A stretch of DNA of 64,000 nt from Paralithodes platypus (Eukaryota; Arthropoda; Malacostraca; Decapoda; Lithodidae), in contig CM064481.1 of the NCBI GenBank assembly GCA_032716605.1, positions 15,835,902-15,899,901 of the forward strand, written 5' to 3'. The stretch's first letter is position 1, and every line of letters starts with the position of its first letter. The notes beneath the pieces were generated by a model. The model searched no databases. It was not told the origin of the DNA and worked only from the letters and a program-made list of their open reading frames with translations. A program made the position numbers and the translations under genes. Positions 41,231 through 53,000 of the stretch are shown here, piece by piece.

Positions 41231-42700
41231 GACTCCGGTCCTATGGCACCTAGAGGGCTCAGATTTGTATGGGAATTGTGTAAGTATCCCACGCAACCAT
41301 GACGATGGTTGAAAACTCTCAAAGTCTAACCGCGTGCGCGTGAGCACGCAAAAACCTGTTTTTGGGTGTTTTTGCCTTCAATTTTCCCCTCTTGTAAAAT
41401 AGACTTTCGGGCGCACCGTAGGACCCCTTTTTGACCTAGGGGGATCGTTTTTTTGTGGTTTTTCCTTCATTCTTAACCCATTCCCTATTGTTTCTGGGAA
41501 AAAAAAAAATCAAAACCTGCTGGTCCCTGGTGGTACATTTATTCTAAACTAGCTGGGGCTCAGTGGGTTAAAGTATCCCTAATAGGCTCAAAATTGCGTC
41601 AAGAACGTGAGAGGGTTAAGAGGGACCCATGTTATTCAGAGGACTTATCGAGATCGTATTTACCCCACTGATTCCTAGAGGTATATTATAAACTAAAGAA
41701 GGTAATACAGGAGAGTAAGGGTGCAATGCTTGAAATTTAGTTATAGCAAGCCTTCCAGTATTTATTAAGATTCTCATTAACTGGAGATTCTCTTGGTACG
41801 CAACCAAGTTCTGAATTTTAGTACACTACTTTTAAATGTACTGCTGATTTATCTTATAACTGACCCACCACAAAATTATATAGCCGCGGCGATAGATGAC
41901 CGTGTGTCGACGGTGGCTTGTTTACCATAGCCAGCCAGAGCATTTCACATTGAACCACTATTCAAAACAGGATTCAGACGCTCATCCCTGTTTCAAAGGA
42001 GCATGATCCTGGTGACACTGCGAGAAGCATTATAAATACATAGCACTCGCCGCTATAATCGTCGGGGGTTCGATAACAAATAATTGCCAAAAAGGAGCCA
42101 TACCGGTATATTTAAATTTAGTGTACTAAAGTTGACAACATGGTCGCGTACCAACCAACCAAATCAGTATACCGCATGAATCGGGACAAAACCTTGCTCA
42201 TTTTCTAGCGGCAAGTTTTAAATTGCTGCGCCCCTAGTCTCCAAAAATACCCTAAAGAATATTGTCTAATGGTGGGCTAACCAGAATATGATGAAAATTA
42301 TGCCATCATGCTAAAAGGGTTAGAGACTGAGTGATCCATAGGAGGTATCGTATGGTTTCTGTGGTAATGGTGGCATACCAGGCACCACTGTTATGGGCTG
42401 CCATGCATGCCAGTTTTAACATTTGAGATCAGATTGAAGAACCTGATCCCAGGTCTTTCTAGGTCTAGCCTTAAACTTGCATCTCTTCGCCCAATTTTGG
42501 TTATCCATCCTCTCCACATGCCCAAACACACCGAGCCTGCACATGCGCATCTCTTTGCTGATATTCACCATGTAGAGATGCCCAATCCCCTCTTCAGGTC
42601 CACATTAGTTACTGTATCTCCCTTGAAAACATTTTTCTATCAGTCTATTAACTTGAATGGCACTAGCCACAACCAGACTTTCACATGCACAGTATGTATG
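41231..42700. other. Unassigned non-coding sequence
   Basis: No frame with a recognisable product. 42230-42320 has family F-like phrases (AATATTGTCTAATGGTGGGC, CCAGAATATGATGAAAATTA) and 41610-41700 similar ones. 42380-42690 on the minus strand resembles a decayed LINE in composition, but no motif is firm enough to name. Confidence 0.4.
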
Positions 42701-43280
42701 TAGAGATGGAACGAATATCAATTTTCACTATTTGCGAATACGAATACGAATTTTTGTTGTAAAATTCGCGAATACGAATAGCGAATACAGTATTTCAATC
42801 CTTATTTTATCCTTCAAGAACTGGTAATTATTTGTATGTCACCAACAAACGTTAATTAAATTACTATTAATTACCAGAAGTTAATGACGATGTGAATGCG
42901 TAATTTCTTAAATATCATAAATGAACTGAATGAATTAATGTTTAATATATTGTGAGAGTTCAGCCATAGAAAATTGAATAATTAAAATTAAATCCATTCA
43001 ATTTTCTGTTTCCAGTCCTCAGTCCCAATTTTGCCGCTTTTTGGTACTAAAGTACCAGATTTGGTACATTTGACTCTCTCAAGTACATTTTATACATTTT
43101 CCAATAAAGTAGTCCATATCTGGCACTAAATACGAAATCAGTGAGGAAATATGATGGAATATATTTTAGTGACATGCTATTACATTGGATATGTCTGAAA
43201 TGGCAATATTGCGACGGTTCAAATGTCCAGGTCCAGCACACTTACAGTTTCTTACAGTAGATCCTCTGGAAAAAGGCAAA

Positions 43281-44762
43281 CTAGGCCTGTGTATCCAGCT
43301 CAGTGCCAGTACTTGCACTACTGCGGTCGTTCACTGTGTTGGCGGCGGCGGCAGCAGACGCAACATTTTTACTATTCTGTATTTTTGCTTTATAATCAAA
43401 CTTCAAATCTTGTCTTCCCCATGCTTTATCAAGATTACTTTCAAACTTCCTTATTGATTCGGAATCGACTACATACTGGGGCAGCGCGTTCCACTCATTT
43501 ACCACTCTATCACAAAATGAGTTCTTTGCCTTTTCAAGCCTATTTCTTTCTTTGTAAATTTTCTTAGAGTGTCCTCTCGTTCTTGTTCCCTCCCGCATCA
43601 AGAAGATACCTACACACACATCCTCATCATACTTTCCTGACACTATCTTAAAAGTCTCTATCATATCCCCTCTCTTTCTCCTATATGCCAGTGTCCTCAA
43701 CCTCTGCTCATAGCCCGCGTTCTTCAACGTTGGTACTAGCTTGCTAGCTCTCCTCTGCACTTTCTCCACTGCTTCTATATCCTTTACCATATATGGAGCC
43801 CACACCTGGTTCGCATATTCCAGGTGCGGCCTAACCAGCGCTGTATAGAGATTCCTGAAGATTTCTTCGTCAAGTGACACAAATGTCCTCCTTATCAGCC
43901 CTACAATTCTATTGGCTTTGTTTATCTTTTCTGCTAAATGTTCTGAGAAATTTAACTTATTGTCTATCACTACTCCTATATCCTTTTCTGCATTCACTTC
44001 CTCCATCGCTTCATACATGCTGTATCCTACCTTGTCTATCTTGCTAGTCCCAATCCGCATGTACTTGCATTTTTTGGATGAAAAGGCATTAACCAATGTT
44101 CAGACCATCCCTTCATGCCCTCCACATCTCCTTGAAGCAAACCCACATCTTCCTTACTCCTCACTCTTCTATACAGCTTAGTGTCATCCACATACAGGCA
44201 TATCTCACTTCCATTGGTTATAACTTCAGGTAAGTCGTTGATAAATATAACGAACAGTAGTGGTCCCAACACAGATCCCTGAGGTACCCCACTTGTAATT
44301 TCCCTCCACCCCGAGCCTATTCCATTCACCAGTACCCTCTGTCTCCGATCTTTCAGGAAGGCTTCTATCCATTTCACACATATCTCCCCTATACTATAGC
44401 TTCTAACTTTCTCTATTAACCTTTGATGTGGGACCTTATCGAAGGCCTTCATAAAATCGCAATATACCACGTCTATTACATCACCATCCAATCATCTACC
44501 ACCTTAATTAGCTGTAGTACCGTCGACCTCCCCGGCAAGAATCCGAACTGTCTCCCACTGAAAAGTTGGTTTGATTTCATATGCTCCATTATTCCTTCTC
44601 TAATTACCGTTTTCATTAGTTTACACATAACACTTGTCAAACTGACTGGTCTATAATTTCCTGGGTCATTTCTCTTTCCCTTCTTAAATATAGCTGTTAT
44701 GTTCGCCTCTCTCCAGTCCGTCGGGATTTGTCCTGTATTAAAAGATACCTCAAATAAAAAAT
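43281..44762 (-). pseudogene. CR1-like reverse transcriptase, downstream part
   Basis: After the insertion the protein resumes as NFLFEVSFNTGQIPTDWREA. It continues with NYRPVSLTSVMCKL, GRQFGFLPGRSTVLQL, YCDFMKAFDKVPHQRLIEK (catalytic Asp), SGVPQGSVLGPLLFVIFIND, CLYVDDTKLYRR (DD motif), EKDIGVVIDNKLNF, LVRPHLEYANQVWAPY, RRKRGDMIETFKIV and FCDRVVNEWNALPQYVV. Frames change near 44480 and 44090. Residues after DKAWGRQ are Ala/Ser-rich. Confidence 0.85.
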
Positions 44763-46054
44763 TTAACCCCTTATTGGCGGCGCTCGACTTAAGTCGTGCA
44801 CCAATTTGCAGCAAGTTAGGAGCATTATTAAGGCTTTTAAAGGGTTAAAATCGAGTGCAAATGGCCGGGAGCGCAGCGGGCCAGACAGCCGACTCCCAGG
44901 GCTTACCGCCGCCCATTAACTCATGTTCCCTGTGTTCTCGAGAGGCCAGCAGTGTAGCCAGTAGTGAGCATAGCTGGGAAAAATATACCGCTATACGCTA
45001 AACTCCCATGTTCGTGGCATCTTACCTTTTGATACCTTTTGATGTGTTCGCCACTCTTCTAGCGGCACCAAGGAGCGCGACGCCCCTCGTTTTGGGTGGT
45101 GATTTGGTGCAGTAGACTGTTTGAAGCGACAGCTCGCTCCCTTGCGAGGATGGGCTCGTCTGGCACCTTTTGCAGTTCGACATCCAGGGCTCTCTTGAAG
45201 CTGTCTAACGAGACGTCCCTCATGTCTCTTACTCGCCGTGGGAGTTTGTTGAAGAGACGTGGGCCTCTGTGTGATAACCAGCCCTCTCGCAGAGAGCCCA
45301 TAGCACCCCTGTTATTCATCCGGAGGATTTCGCATTCCCAGCCTCTCCTATCACTGAATTTCATGACTATCGGAGTATGTAGGTTTGGTACTAAACCCTC
45401 TGCGATTTTCCACGTGTATTATTAGGTAACGTTCTCTTCTACGTTCCAGTGAGTACAGATTCAGTGCTCTTAAACGCTCCCAATAGTGTAGCTGTTTTAT
45501 CGAACTTATATGCGAAGTGAAATTTCTTTGTACACTCTCTACGTCATTTATTTCACCTGCTTTGTATGGGGATGTTAATACGCTACAATATTCAAGCCGC
45601 GGTAGCACTAGAGATTTGAAGAGCGTTATCATAGGTACTTCACCGCGTGTTTTAAAAGTACGCAGCATCCAACCCGTTAGACGTTTCGCAGCCGCCACTT
45701 TGACCTGGTTATGTACTTTGAAACCCATATTTTCAGACATTAATACCCCAAGGTCTTTCACACTGTCTTTCCGTTCTATTATGTGGTTAGATTCTGTTAA
45801 GTAATTTGTAATTTCTCTAACACCATTATTATCTCCGTACCGTATTAATTGGAATTTTTCCTCATTGAATTGCATGTTGCACCACTGCAAGAGAACCACG
45901 AGTGCTGCGTAGCTCGTTCTGGTCTCATTTTGAAGCTTTTAGCGCCTAGTTTTTTGCTGAATACATTTCTTTTCATGCAGATACTTGATTGATCATTCAG
46001 GAGGGCCTGAATATGCCCAAATGAGCCCAAAACACCCCGCTAGACAAGGGTTAA
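44763..46054. mobile_element. TTAA-bounded insertion carrying a LINE fragment
   Basis: TTAA at 44763-44766 and 46051-46054 bound a 1.29-kb block exactly where the CR1 protein is interrupted (GGEMLVEPL on one side, NFLFEVSF on the other). The ends are CCCCTTATTGGCGGCG and, inverted, CCCTTGTCTAGCGGGG. The inside holds a LINE 3' fragment (45020-45899). Another GGGTTAA lies at 44843-44849. It is a composite of a TTAA element with a passenger or nested LINE. Confidence 0.6.
45059..45899 (-). pseudogene. LINE reverse transcriptase C-terminal fragment inside the TTAA insertion
   Basis: Two overlapping frames read CNMQFNEEKFQLIRYG, VKDLGVLMSENMGFKVH, LFKSLVLPRLEYCSVLTS, INDVESVQRNFTSHI, YWERLRALNLYSLERRRERY, then after a frame change GWLSHRGPRLFNKLPRRVR and DSFKRALDVELQKVPDEP. 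This is the C-terminal third of another CR1-group LINE, distinct from its host LINE. The 3' region near 45035 has the tandem GATACCTTTTGATACCTTTT. A fragment of the same 3' end recurs at 57186-57265. Confidence 0.75.
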
Positions 46055-46750
46055 TGGCTCTACTAACATCTCACCTCCTTCCTTTATGATTCTTGGATGT
46101 ATCCCATCCAGTCCCGGGGACTTACTTCTGTTCATTTTTTCTATAGCCCTCCTTATTCTAGCATGGGAAAACTCTATTAGTTCTAGTGCTGGTGCCTGTT
46201 TGATGGGAATAGTAGGCACTGCATCAACCGACTCCACTGTTAGTACCTCCCCAAAGTATTTCCCCAGCACCTCTGCTTTCTCCTTATCAGTTTCTGCTCT
46301 ATTCCCATCATCCAAGTCTCCTATCAGTTCTGGGATACCTACTCTTCTTGTTAACTTTTTCTGAATATACTTCCAGAATATTTTTGGATTATCCTTCACA
46401 TTTCTAGCAATCTCTCTCTTCCTCTCCTTCACCCCCCTCCTTGTCTCCCACCTTATTTTATTGTTTATTTGTCTGCGTTCCAGATCCACTTCTTTAGCTT
46501 CTATACTAGACCCCCTGTTCTTTTTTAACAATTTTAGTCTTTCCCACAATCGTTTCTTTCTTCTAATCAATGTCCAAAGCTTTCTTTTCATTGGCAATTC
46601 TGGGTTCGTTCTTTTCCTCAATTTTGTTTTATCCTTATATTCCCTTACTGGTACACTTTTGGATACAGCATTCTCCAGTTTAGCTCTAATTTTCCTCCAC
46701 ATTCCTTCAGCGTCTTCACCGTTCAAATATTCCCCCAAGTCAATGTCCAA
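46055..46750 (-). pseudogene. CR1-like ORF2, endonuclease-polymerase linker and polymerase start
   Basis: It reads EYLNGEDAEGMWRKIRAKL, a basic stretch TLIRRKKRLWERLKLLKKN, NPKIFWKYIQKKLTRRVG, YFGEVLTVESV, and IRRAIEKMNRSKSPGLDGIH with the PGLDGI motif that opens the polymerase. It is interrupted at the TTAA insertion after GGEMLVEPL. Confidence 0.85.
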
Positions 46751-46917
46751 ACACCGTCTCAGCAGCTCATAATCTGCTCTATCAATACATGTATATTTTT
46801 GTATTGCTTCTATTATCCCTCTGTTTTAATATTGCAACTAAAGCTTATACAGGCATGGTCACTCCGACCTATAGGGAACATTGACATGTTCCACTATATC
46901 CTCCTCATTGCTAAAAA

Positions 46918-47535
46918 TCAAATCAAGTACACTCCCCTGCATCCCATCTCTACTGTATATCTTGTCATCTCTGTAATATGTTGCGTTAAAAAACAATCTC
47001 TCACTTTCTCTATAAACTTGTTTTCCAGGCTACACTGTCCCGCTGGAGTAGTACAATTTGCCCAGTTGATCCTTGGCAAATTGAAATCTCCAATCAAAAT
47101 CTTATATTTGTTCTCTCTATTATCTATTTCCTCCATTGCTTTCAGTAGGTTACCATCCTCTTCCCTACTATTATTTGGGCTTCTATATATAGAGGCAATT
47201 AGAATTGATCCTCTTGCACATTTTACTTCAATACACAAATACTCACAATACTGCTGTCTCATATCCACCTCATTAACCTTGAGCTCTTTTCTTACATAAA
47301 TAAACAGTCCTCTTCCAACCTCTGCTCTAATAGCATTCCTCTCATATAACTCAAAACCCTCCAAACTATACTCCACCAGTTCCCTTTCAATTCTAGCATA
47401 TTTTGGTCTTACTTCCTGTAGGGCTATGACATCAGGTGTTTCCTCTTCATCCTGCAACCTACATATCAGTTCTCTTTTCTTGTCCTGGGTAAACACATCC
47501 ACATTACTAAACATAATCCTTAATCCATCTACCAT
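46918..47535 (-). pseudogene. CR1-like ORF2 apurinic endonuclease domain
   Basis: It starts MVDGLRIMFSNVDVFTQDKK. PDVIALQEVRPKY contains the catalytic Glu, RGLFIYVRKEL and ILIASIYRSPNNS follow, and ILIGDFNLPRINW is the GDFN motif. A one-base frame change near 46935 interrupts VLDLIFSN. The final SDHA motif lies in another frame at about 46860. Confidence 0.85.
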
Positions 47536-47701
47536 TCCTTCAGCAACTACACCATCCCACTCCTCCTGTCCGTACCCTTAGCACTACTGGGTCTGCAAGT
47601 TTGTCTCCGGTCTCTCCCTGTGACACCTCCACCCTGTTATCCTCCTCCATCACAACTCCTATCACATTCTCTTCCCTCCCTGATCTCCCCCTCCCTTCTA
47701 T

Positions 47702-48652
47702 TCATATAAACCACTTCTTCAATTTCCCGTCCCTCACTCTCCAGAAAAAATTCCTCTTACCCTCCTCACCCAACTTTCCATTATTTTCATCAGCCTTTTC
47801 TTGTAATTCCTTTATTTTTTGTTCTATGCTCAAATCCTTCTTTAGTCTTATATGTTTCAGTTCTTCATTTGTGTTTAGCCTCCAACTAAAGTTTGTCACT
47901 GTCTCTGCCACTGCCCTGGTTTTAAACTGTACCCTTATAGGTCTCATCTCTCCCCTTTTATATCTACCTATCCTACTGACTTCCTCCACCTGCCCTTCCC
48001 ATCCACATCCGTCCACATCCACACCTTTCATGACCTCCTTCACTTTCTCCATATCCCTCACTTTTCTCACTCCATTATCATTCATATGAGCCTCTATATC
48101 TCCATGCATGATTACACGCCTATTTCTGTCCATGGCCTCCCTCACGACACTCTCCTTGTTCTTCATGACCCCTACAACTGCACTCTCAAAACTTTTTTTT
48201 GTCATATTCATTTCTTCCTTTTGCTCTTTCATAATATCCTCCAAATCCTTAACTTTCTGTTCACCTACCACCATCCATGCAGTTGACTCCTTTACTTCCT
48301 TGAATCGTCCTTCGTATTCCTTCAGCTGCTCCTTCAATGCCATATTCTCTGCTCCCAGTTCATCTACCCTTTTCAATACCATCTCTAGGCTATCATTAAC
48401 TTCCGAAATAGACCTACATTCACTTCCTTCGCTAGGCTTATTCCCTTCCCCACCTGACACACCACACAGTACACACAGTACCTTAACTTTCTCACCAATA
48501 TCCCCCTTCCATTTCTCCGTATCACTCTTCCACTTTTCCAAATCCTTCACAACATTAATAACCTCTTCTAACTTATTATCTGTGCTCTTAAAACCACTAA
48601 AACGCTGTAGCCTTTCTTCCGCCTCCGTCAATCCCGAAATTCCTTCCGCCAT
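47702..48652 (-). CDS. CR1-like LINE ORF1 protein with coiled coil
   Basis: 316 residues, uninterrupted, start MAEGISGLTEAEERLQRF. Residues about 25-160 are rich in heptad-like Glu/Lys/Leu/Val (VINVVKDLEKWKSDTEKWKG, MALKEQLKEYEGRFKEVKES), predicting coiled coil. The second half (RRVIMHGDIEAHMNDNG, EVSRIGRYKRGEMRPIRVQF, NFSWRLNTNEELKHIRLKKD) resembles the RNA-binding region of LINE ORF1 proteins. It would coat the element's RNA. It lies 166 bases upstream of the ORF2 start on the same strand. Confidence 0.75.
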   Translation of the reverse strand: MAEGISGLTEAEERLQRFSGFKSTDNKLEEVINVVKDLEKWKSDTEKWKGDIGEKVKVLCVLCGVSGGEGNKPSEGSECRSISEVNDSLEMVLKRVDELGAENMALKEQLKEYEGRFKEVKESTAWMVVGEQKVKDLEDIMKEQKEEMNMTKKSFESAVVGVMKNKESVVREAMDRNRRVIMHGDIEAHMNDNGVRKVRDMEKVKEVMKGVDVDGCGWEGQVEEVSRIGRYKRGEMRPIRVQFKTRAVAETVTNFSWRLNTNEELKHIRLKKDLSIEQKIKELQEKADENNGKLGEEGKRNFFWRVRDGKLKKWFI

Positions 48653-49379
48653 GTTTGTTTACAATCTCAACAACTCACAACACTACCGCTATCCCATTAC
48701 TCTACAGTACTCTTATTACACTATATATCAATCCTCCACCACAGCAATATATCTTCCAAACACTTCACAATTCCTTCCTCTCCTTGCTAGCTCCGTATGC
48801 ACTCGATATTCCTTGTTATTTATCCTTTCCCATGAACATATGCCGGAGCCTCAAAAACTTGCGTCCGCCTCCCGCCATTGCCACACTGCCAGCCCCCATT
48901 GCCACACGTTCGTTTACCGGGCAGTGATTCCACTTTAGAATAATTTGGTAGGCCTACTTTTCACTAGTTTGATCTGGTACTATTAAATACAGTTTAGTAG
49001 CAACTCTGCTCAGTCCTCCTTCATTCCACTTTAGCGGCCCTAACGCACATCTACACTGTTATTTATTCGTTTGTGTTAACTTTAAAATTTAATATTTAAC
49101 ATTTGAGTATATATTCTATTGGTTTCATGAACATATTCGCATATTTGCAAATAGCTATGAATGGAAATGCGAATAGCCAACGAATACGAATATTAAAAAA
49201 CAGCGAATATTCGGACATACGAATACGAAACGAATATTCAGTCCATCTCTAGACTATGTACTGTATCTATGTACAGTACTGTACATACAATGATTTAAAA
49301 TTGTTTTCCATCACATACAGTATATACATTTTAACGACTCAGATGTGGTTGCTTTTCCGCAGTTGGAATATAGTAACCG

Positions 49380-50026
49380 TGATCCCCGAAGAGTTGGCCA
49401 CGAACGAACCGCCCCCATGCACCTCTGTCCCCAGTCAGTCGACGCCCCTCCTCTCAACCAGCACCGTCTTCATCCATATACTTCCTCACTCCATCCTTCC
49501 ACCTCTCCTTCGGTTTACCTCTCCCTCTCTGTCCTTCCACCTCGCTCTCATACACCCTCTTAGTCATTCTTTCGCTTCCCATACGTTCCATATGGCCGAA
49601 CCATCTCAAGGTGTTCTTTTTCACACTTTCCAGCACATCTACCTCCACACCACACCTCCTTCTTACTTCCTCATTCGTCTGTCTATACCTCCATGTAACT
49701 CCGTACGCACTTCTCAAGTAACTCATTTCCACCCCTCTCATTCTTGGTCTGAGTCTCTTCTCCAATGTCCATGGTTCGCTTCCGTAAGTCAGTGTCAGGA
49801 TTACCACACCGTCATGCAAGGACTTCTTCACTTCCATACTGACCACCCTATTTCTTGTTACTGCTTTCAGCGTTCCTATAACCCTCTTCCCCTGTTGCAC
49901 CCTCTCCCGCACTTCTTCATCCATAGTCCCATCTTTACTCAATACACTGCCCAGATACTTAAATGAGCTGACAATCTCCATAGCCTGACCGTTCAACTTC
50001 ACCTCACACTCTGTGTCTTCACCCTA
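49380..50026 (-). pseudogene. RTE-like LINE, 3' fragment
   Basis: The frame 49454-50002 encodes VKLNGQAMEIVSSFKYLGSV-type sequence through DEEVRERVQQGKRVIGTLKA, LTYGSEPWTLEKRLRP, SAYGVTWRYRQTNEEVRRR, LRWFGHMERMGSERMTKRVY and WKDGVRKYMDEDGAG. The 3' region to 49380 matches the tail of the LINE at 21609-23860. This copy keeps the bases that copy has lost, so it is the better reference. 5'-truncated at about 50026. Confidence 0.82.
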
Positions 50027-50099
50027 CTGTACGGTACAATAAAGTCCCGTCAATATATCATGTCATCACTTTGGCTGATGTTGGCATAGTGCTGTAGCA

Positions 50100-50430
50100 C
50101 AGTTTTATTTTACAACTTTTCTCATGCTCTTTCTTGATTCTATATTTTGCCCTAAAGTCTATGGTTTCATGCATTTTTTTCTCAAACACCATTACCTTAC
50201 ATTTCCAAACATTGCCCTTTTATCTTCCTCTTTTCGAAGTCTGTGACCACACTCTGAAATTCTCTCACATTTTCCGCCAACAGGATTGCCTCGTCCGCAT
50301 ACAGGTATGGTCAAATCTTCCACTCTCTTCCCTCAGATTCCAGCCTAGCTCCTAAACCAATTGATCCCGCCCTACATTCTTTATTCACTCCATCCATGTA
50401 TATATTGAACAACCAAGCAGGGTGGATGGG
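50100..50430 (-). pseudogene. Decayed RTE-like reverse transcriptase fragment
   Basis: On the minus strand LFNIYMDGVNKECRAGSIG, then YLYADEAILLAENV (YADE where YADD is expected) and KVMVFEKKMHETIDF can be read with frame changes. This is the palm region of an older RTE-type element, different from the adjacent fragment. Confidence 0.6.
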
Positions 50431-50468
50431 ACTCGTTGGCCTTGGTTGGCAACCCATCTAGGGGAGAC

Positions 50469-50948
50469 TTTATTTTTATTTTTTCTATATTCCAACAACT
50501 CCCTCTCGGGCATAGGCTGAGAGCCTGTACATTCCACCGCTGAACACGGTGAAGCCCGTGAGGTGTCGTTCCAGTCTAGGGAGTAAGACATGTGAGGCAC
50601 CCATTCACGACTCGAAGCAGCCCTATCTCTGAAGCTGCTTCGCATTTGTGCTTCACTGTCTCACCCCCTAGACTCGGACCCTCACTCTCAGAACGCCACC
50701 TATTGAGCAAATAACTCACTAGGCATTGCCCCCCTATAGCATATTTTGAATATGGGAATATTCATACAGAGCTATTTAATCAGGGAACAATGAGGGTATT
50801 TTGCTGGCGTTTCGGTGGGCTTTATGGTAATGCACTGAAACTAGGTACTACATCACAAATTTCATCCCAATAATATCTTCCCATTGACATAGCCTATCGG
50901 GATTCGAACCCGGGTCCATTGGCAAGAAAACTCCACCACACCTCCCCT
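50469..50948 (-). mobile_element. tRNA-derived SINE, copy 2
   Basis: It is the inverse of 37789-38292 throughout: tRNA-like head with box B GGGTTCGAATCCC, shared body (CTCACTAGGCATTGCC, CGCCACCTATTGAGC, GTGAAGCCCGTGAGGT) and an A-rich tail. Part of the head between box A and the anticodon stem is deleted. It sits between two 52-base direct repeats (50419-50468 and 50962-51012) that form the 3' end of the adjacent CR1-like LINE. Confidence 0.8.
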
Positions 50949-50961
50949 ACCTTATAGAAAT

Positions 50962-51700
50962 ACGGGTGGATAGAACTCGTCAGCCTTGGTCGGCAACCCG
51001 TCTATGGGAGTAATCCTTATGCAAATCCATACTCTTACACTAGTTGTATTTGCGGGAGTGAGCATGCTCGTTAATTCCCGCCTCCTAAGATATGTTTGTC
51101 ATACCGTGCTTTGAAACTATGCACTGATGGTGCAGACACTACTTCGGCCGGCAATTTGTTCCACCCACTAATAGAGTTGGTAGGAAATCTTTTACTTTTC
51201 AGATCAGATTTACTATTAGGCATTTTCAGTTTGTAGCTGTGACCTCTTGTTCTCTCACCTCCATCCCTCTCTATAAGTTTTCTTGGTCGATTTTGTCAAT
51301 ACCTCTAACACATTTGTATATCTGAATTTGCTGTCCTCGTTTCCTTCTCTGTTCCAGTGTAGGTAGATTCAATCTCTCGAGCCTCTCTTGGTACTCCAAA
51401 TTTTCCAAACCTGGGATCATCCTCGTAGCTGCTCTCTGTACCCTCTCAATTTTGTGGATATGTTTCTTCATGTGAGGGGACCACACTACAGATGCATATT
51501 CCATCCTGGGTCTTATTATTGCCGTTATTATTTGTTTCATGGTGTTTTCATTAAGATAATTGAAAGACATCCTGATATTTGCCAATAGTGTTAGTGATTC
51601 TCTCACTATCTTATTTACGTGGCTCTCCGGAGACATGTTATCCTTAAATTCTATCCCCAAGTCTTTTTCTTTTTCTGCTTACCTAAGGGCGAAGCAGGTT
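50962..51700 (-). pseudogene. CR1-like LINE, C-terminal fragment
   Basis: The frame 51271-51660 reads LGIEFKDNMSPESHVNKIV-type sequence, IITAIIRPRMEYASVVWSPH, IHKIERVQRAATRMIPGLEN, YQERLERLNLPTLEQRRKRG. It is closely related to the C-terminal part of the LINE at 62127-63785. Downstream of its frame come GGCNACAAGTACAA-like codons and the 3' region with the repeated GGCAACCCGTCTATGGG. Confidence 0.78.
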
Positions 51701-52239
51701 AGTGGATGAACTAGCCGCACACCACTGTTGAAAAAACAGTCCTAAAAAGATACATAGAGGGCCTCGGAGTCGGACGGACCCAAGTTGAATGGACAATCCT
51801 GTAAGTCCTTAACCCTCCAGCCCCGGGGGCTATAGCTTGCGACTCTGCTGCGGTACCGGGTGTTTTGACGATCTTTGGGCTATGTTAACTACTCTGTAAG
51901 TCAATGAATATGGCATGTAATGTTGTGAATAAAAAAGAATAATGTTCCACAAACCTTCCTCTGTCGAATGGCGTTGAGTAGAGGTCTCTAGCCCCTCTGG
52001 TTGCATAATGGTGAGCGCGGGAAGACGAGTGCTTTTCGGCGGCAAATTCTTCCCGCGTTCGGACGCGTCGCCCCGGCCATGGCTACGACGCACCTAGCCG
52101 CTCGTCGCGCCAAAGTATTTATCTCCCTTAGACGATTTTAGTGTTTGATATTGAGAATGTGATGTTTATTTGATATTTTTCTAGTTATTTTGAGGCCAAT
52201 TATATAAAATATGTTTATTAGGGTATCACTGTCACTGAT

Positions 52240-52735
52240 ATTGCTAATTTTCACTCGATACCGTACATTTTATTAGTAATTGAGGTAGGTTATTGTTGTA
52301 TTAGGCACTGATTATTCGTTATTACAGGTGTTTATTATTCTTTGGTCATCAAGTATTGTGTCTTGTGTCACTTTCACTTTGATAAATATGCTTTAGAGTG
52401 TCACTGTCACTGATAATGCTCATTTTCACTAGATACAGTACATTTTATTAGTAATTGAGGTAGGTTATTGTTGTATTAGGCACTGATTATTCGTTATCAC
52501 AGGTGTTTATTATACTTTGGCCATCAAATATTAGGTCTTGTGTCACTTTCACTTTGACAAATATGCTTTAGAGAGTGTCACTGTCACTGATAATGCTCAT
52601 TTTCACTCGATACCGTACATTTTATTAGTAATTGAGGTAGGTTATTGTTGTATTAGGCACTGATTATTCGTTATCACAGGTGTTTATTATACTTTGGCCA
52701 TCAAATATTAGGTCTTGTGTCACTTTCACTTAGTT
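52240..52735 (-). repeat. Tandem repeat in the piggyBac copy 2 3' region
   Basis: About three units of roughly 170-180 bases, each with TTAGTAATTGAGGTAGGTTA, GGCACTGATTATTCGTTA and CTTGTGTCACTTTCACTT. Copy 1 has about one and a half, so the region changes length by unit number. Confidence 0.8.
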
Positions 52736-53000
52736 ATATGATTTGTAAACGTTTTATATACAATTTATTGTGTCTTTTTTCACTGATTTATATATTTCTA
52801 TAGGTTCTAATCATATGAATGTCACTTGGTATATACATATGTGTCACTTTCACATATTATTATGGTGTAATTGTATTTGTATCAATTTTCTCATAATACA
52901 TGACTTTTGTATTACAATAAATTGGTTTTCTTCCGCTTTTTGCCTATATATAATTATAGTGTACATATTGTCATTTTATTTGGCAATTTCAGTATGATTA

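Larger units (their letters stand above)
43281..48652 (-). mobile_element. CR1-like LINE, near full length, split by a TTAA-bounded insertion
   Basis: Minus strand order: ORF1 (48652-47702), endonuclease (47535-46918), linker and start of reverse transcriptase (46750-46055), an insertion (44763-46054), and the rest of reverse transcriptase (44760-43281). Frames are broken at several points. YRPVSLTSVMCKLM, AFDKVPHQRL and YVDDTKLY place it near CR1. Confidence 0.82.
42701..49251. mobile_element. hAT-like repeat enclosing a CR1-like LINE
   Basis: TAGAGATGGAACGAATATC at the left matches the inverse of GAATATTCAGTCCATCTCTA at the right. Both ends run into GCGAATACGAATACGAA-type sequence. Ends of the form TAGAGATGG with CGAATA repeats recall non-autonomous hAT elements. 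An exact 8-base duplication is not visible. Everything between about 43280 and 48900 is a LINE inserted into it. The superfamily is inferred. Confidence 0.5.
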
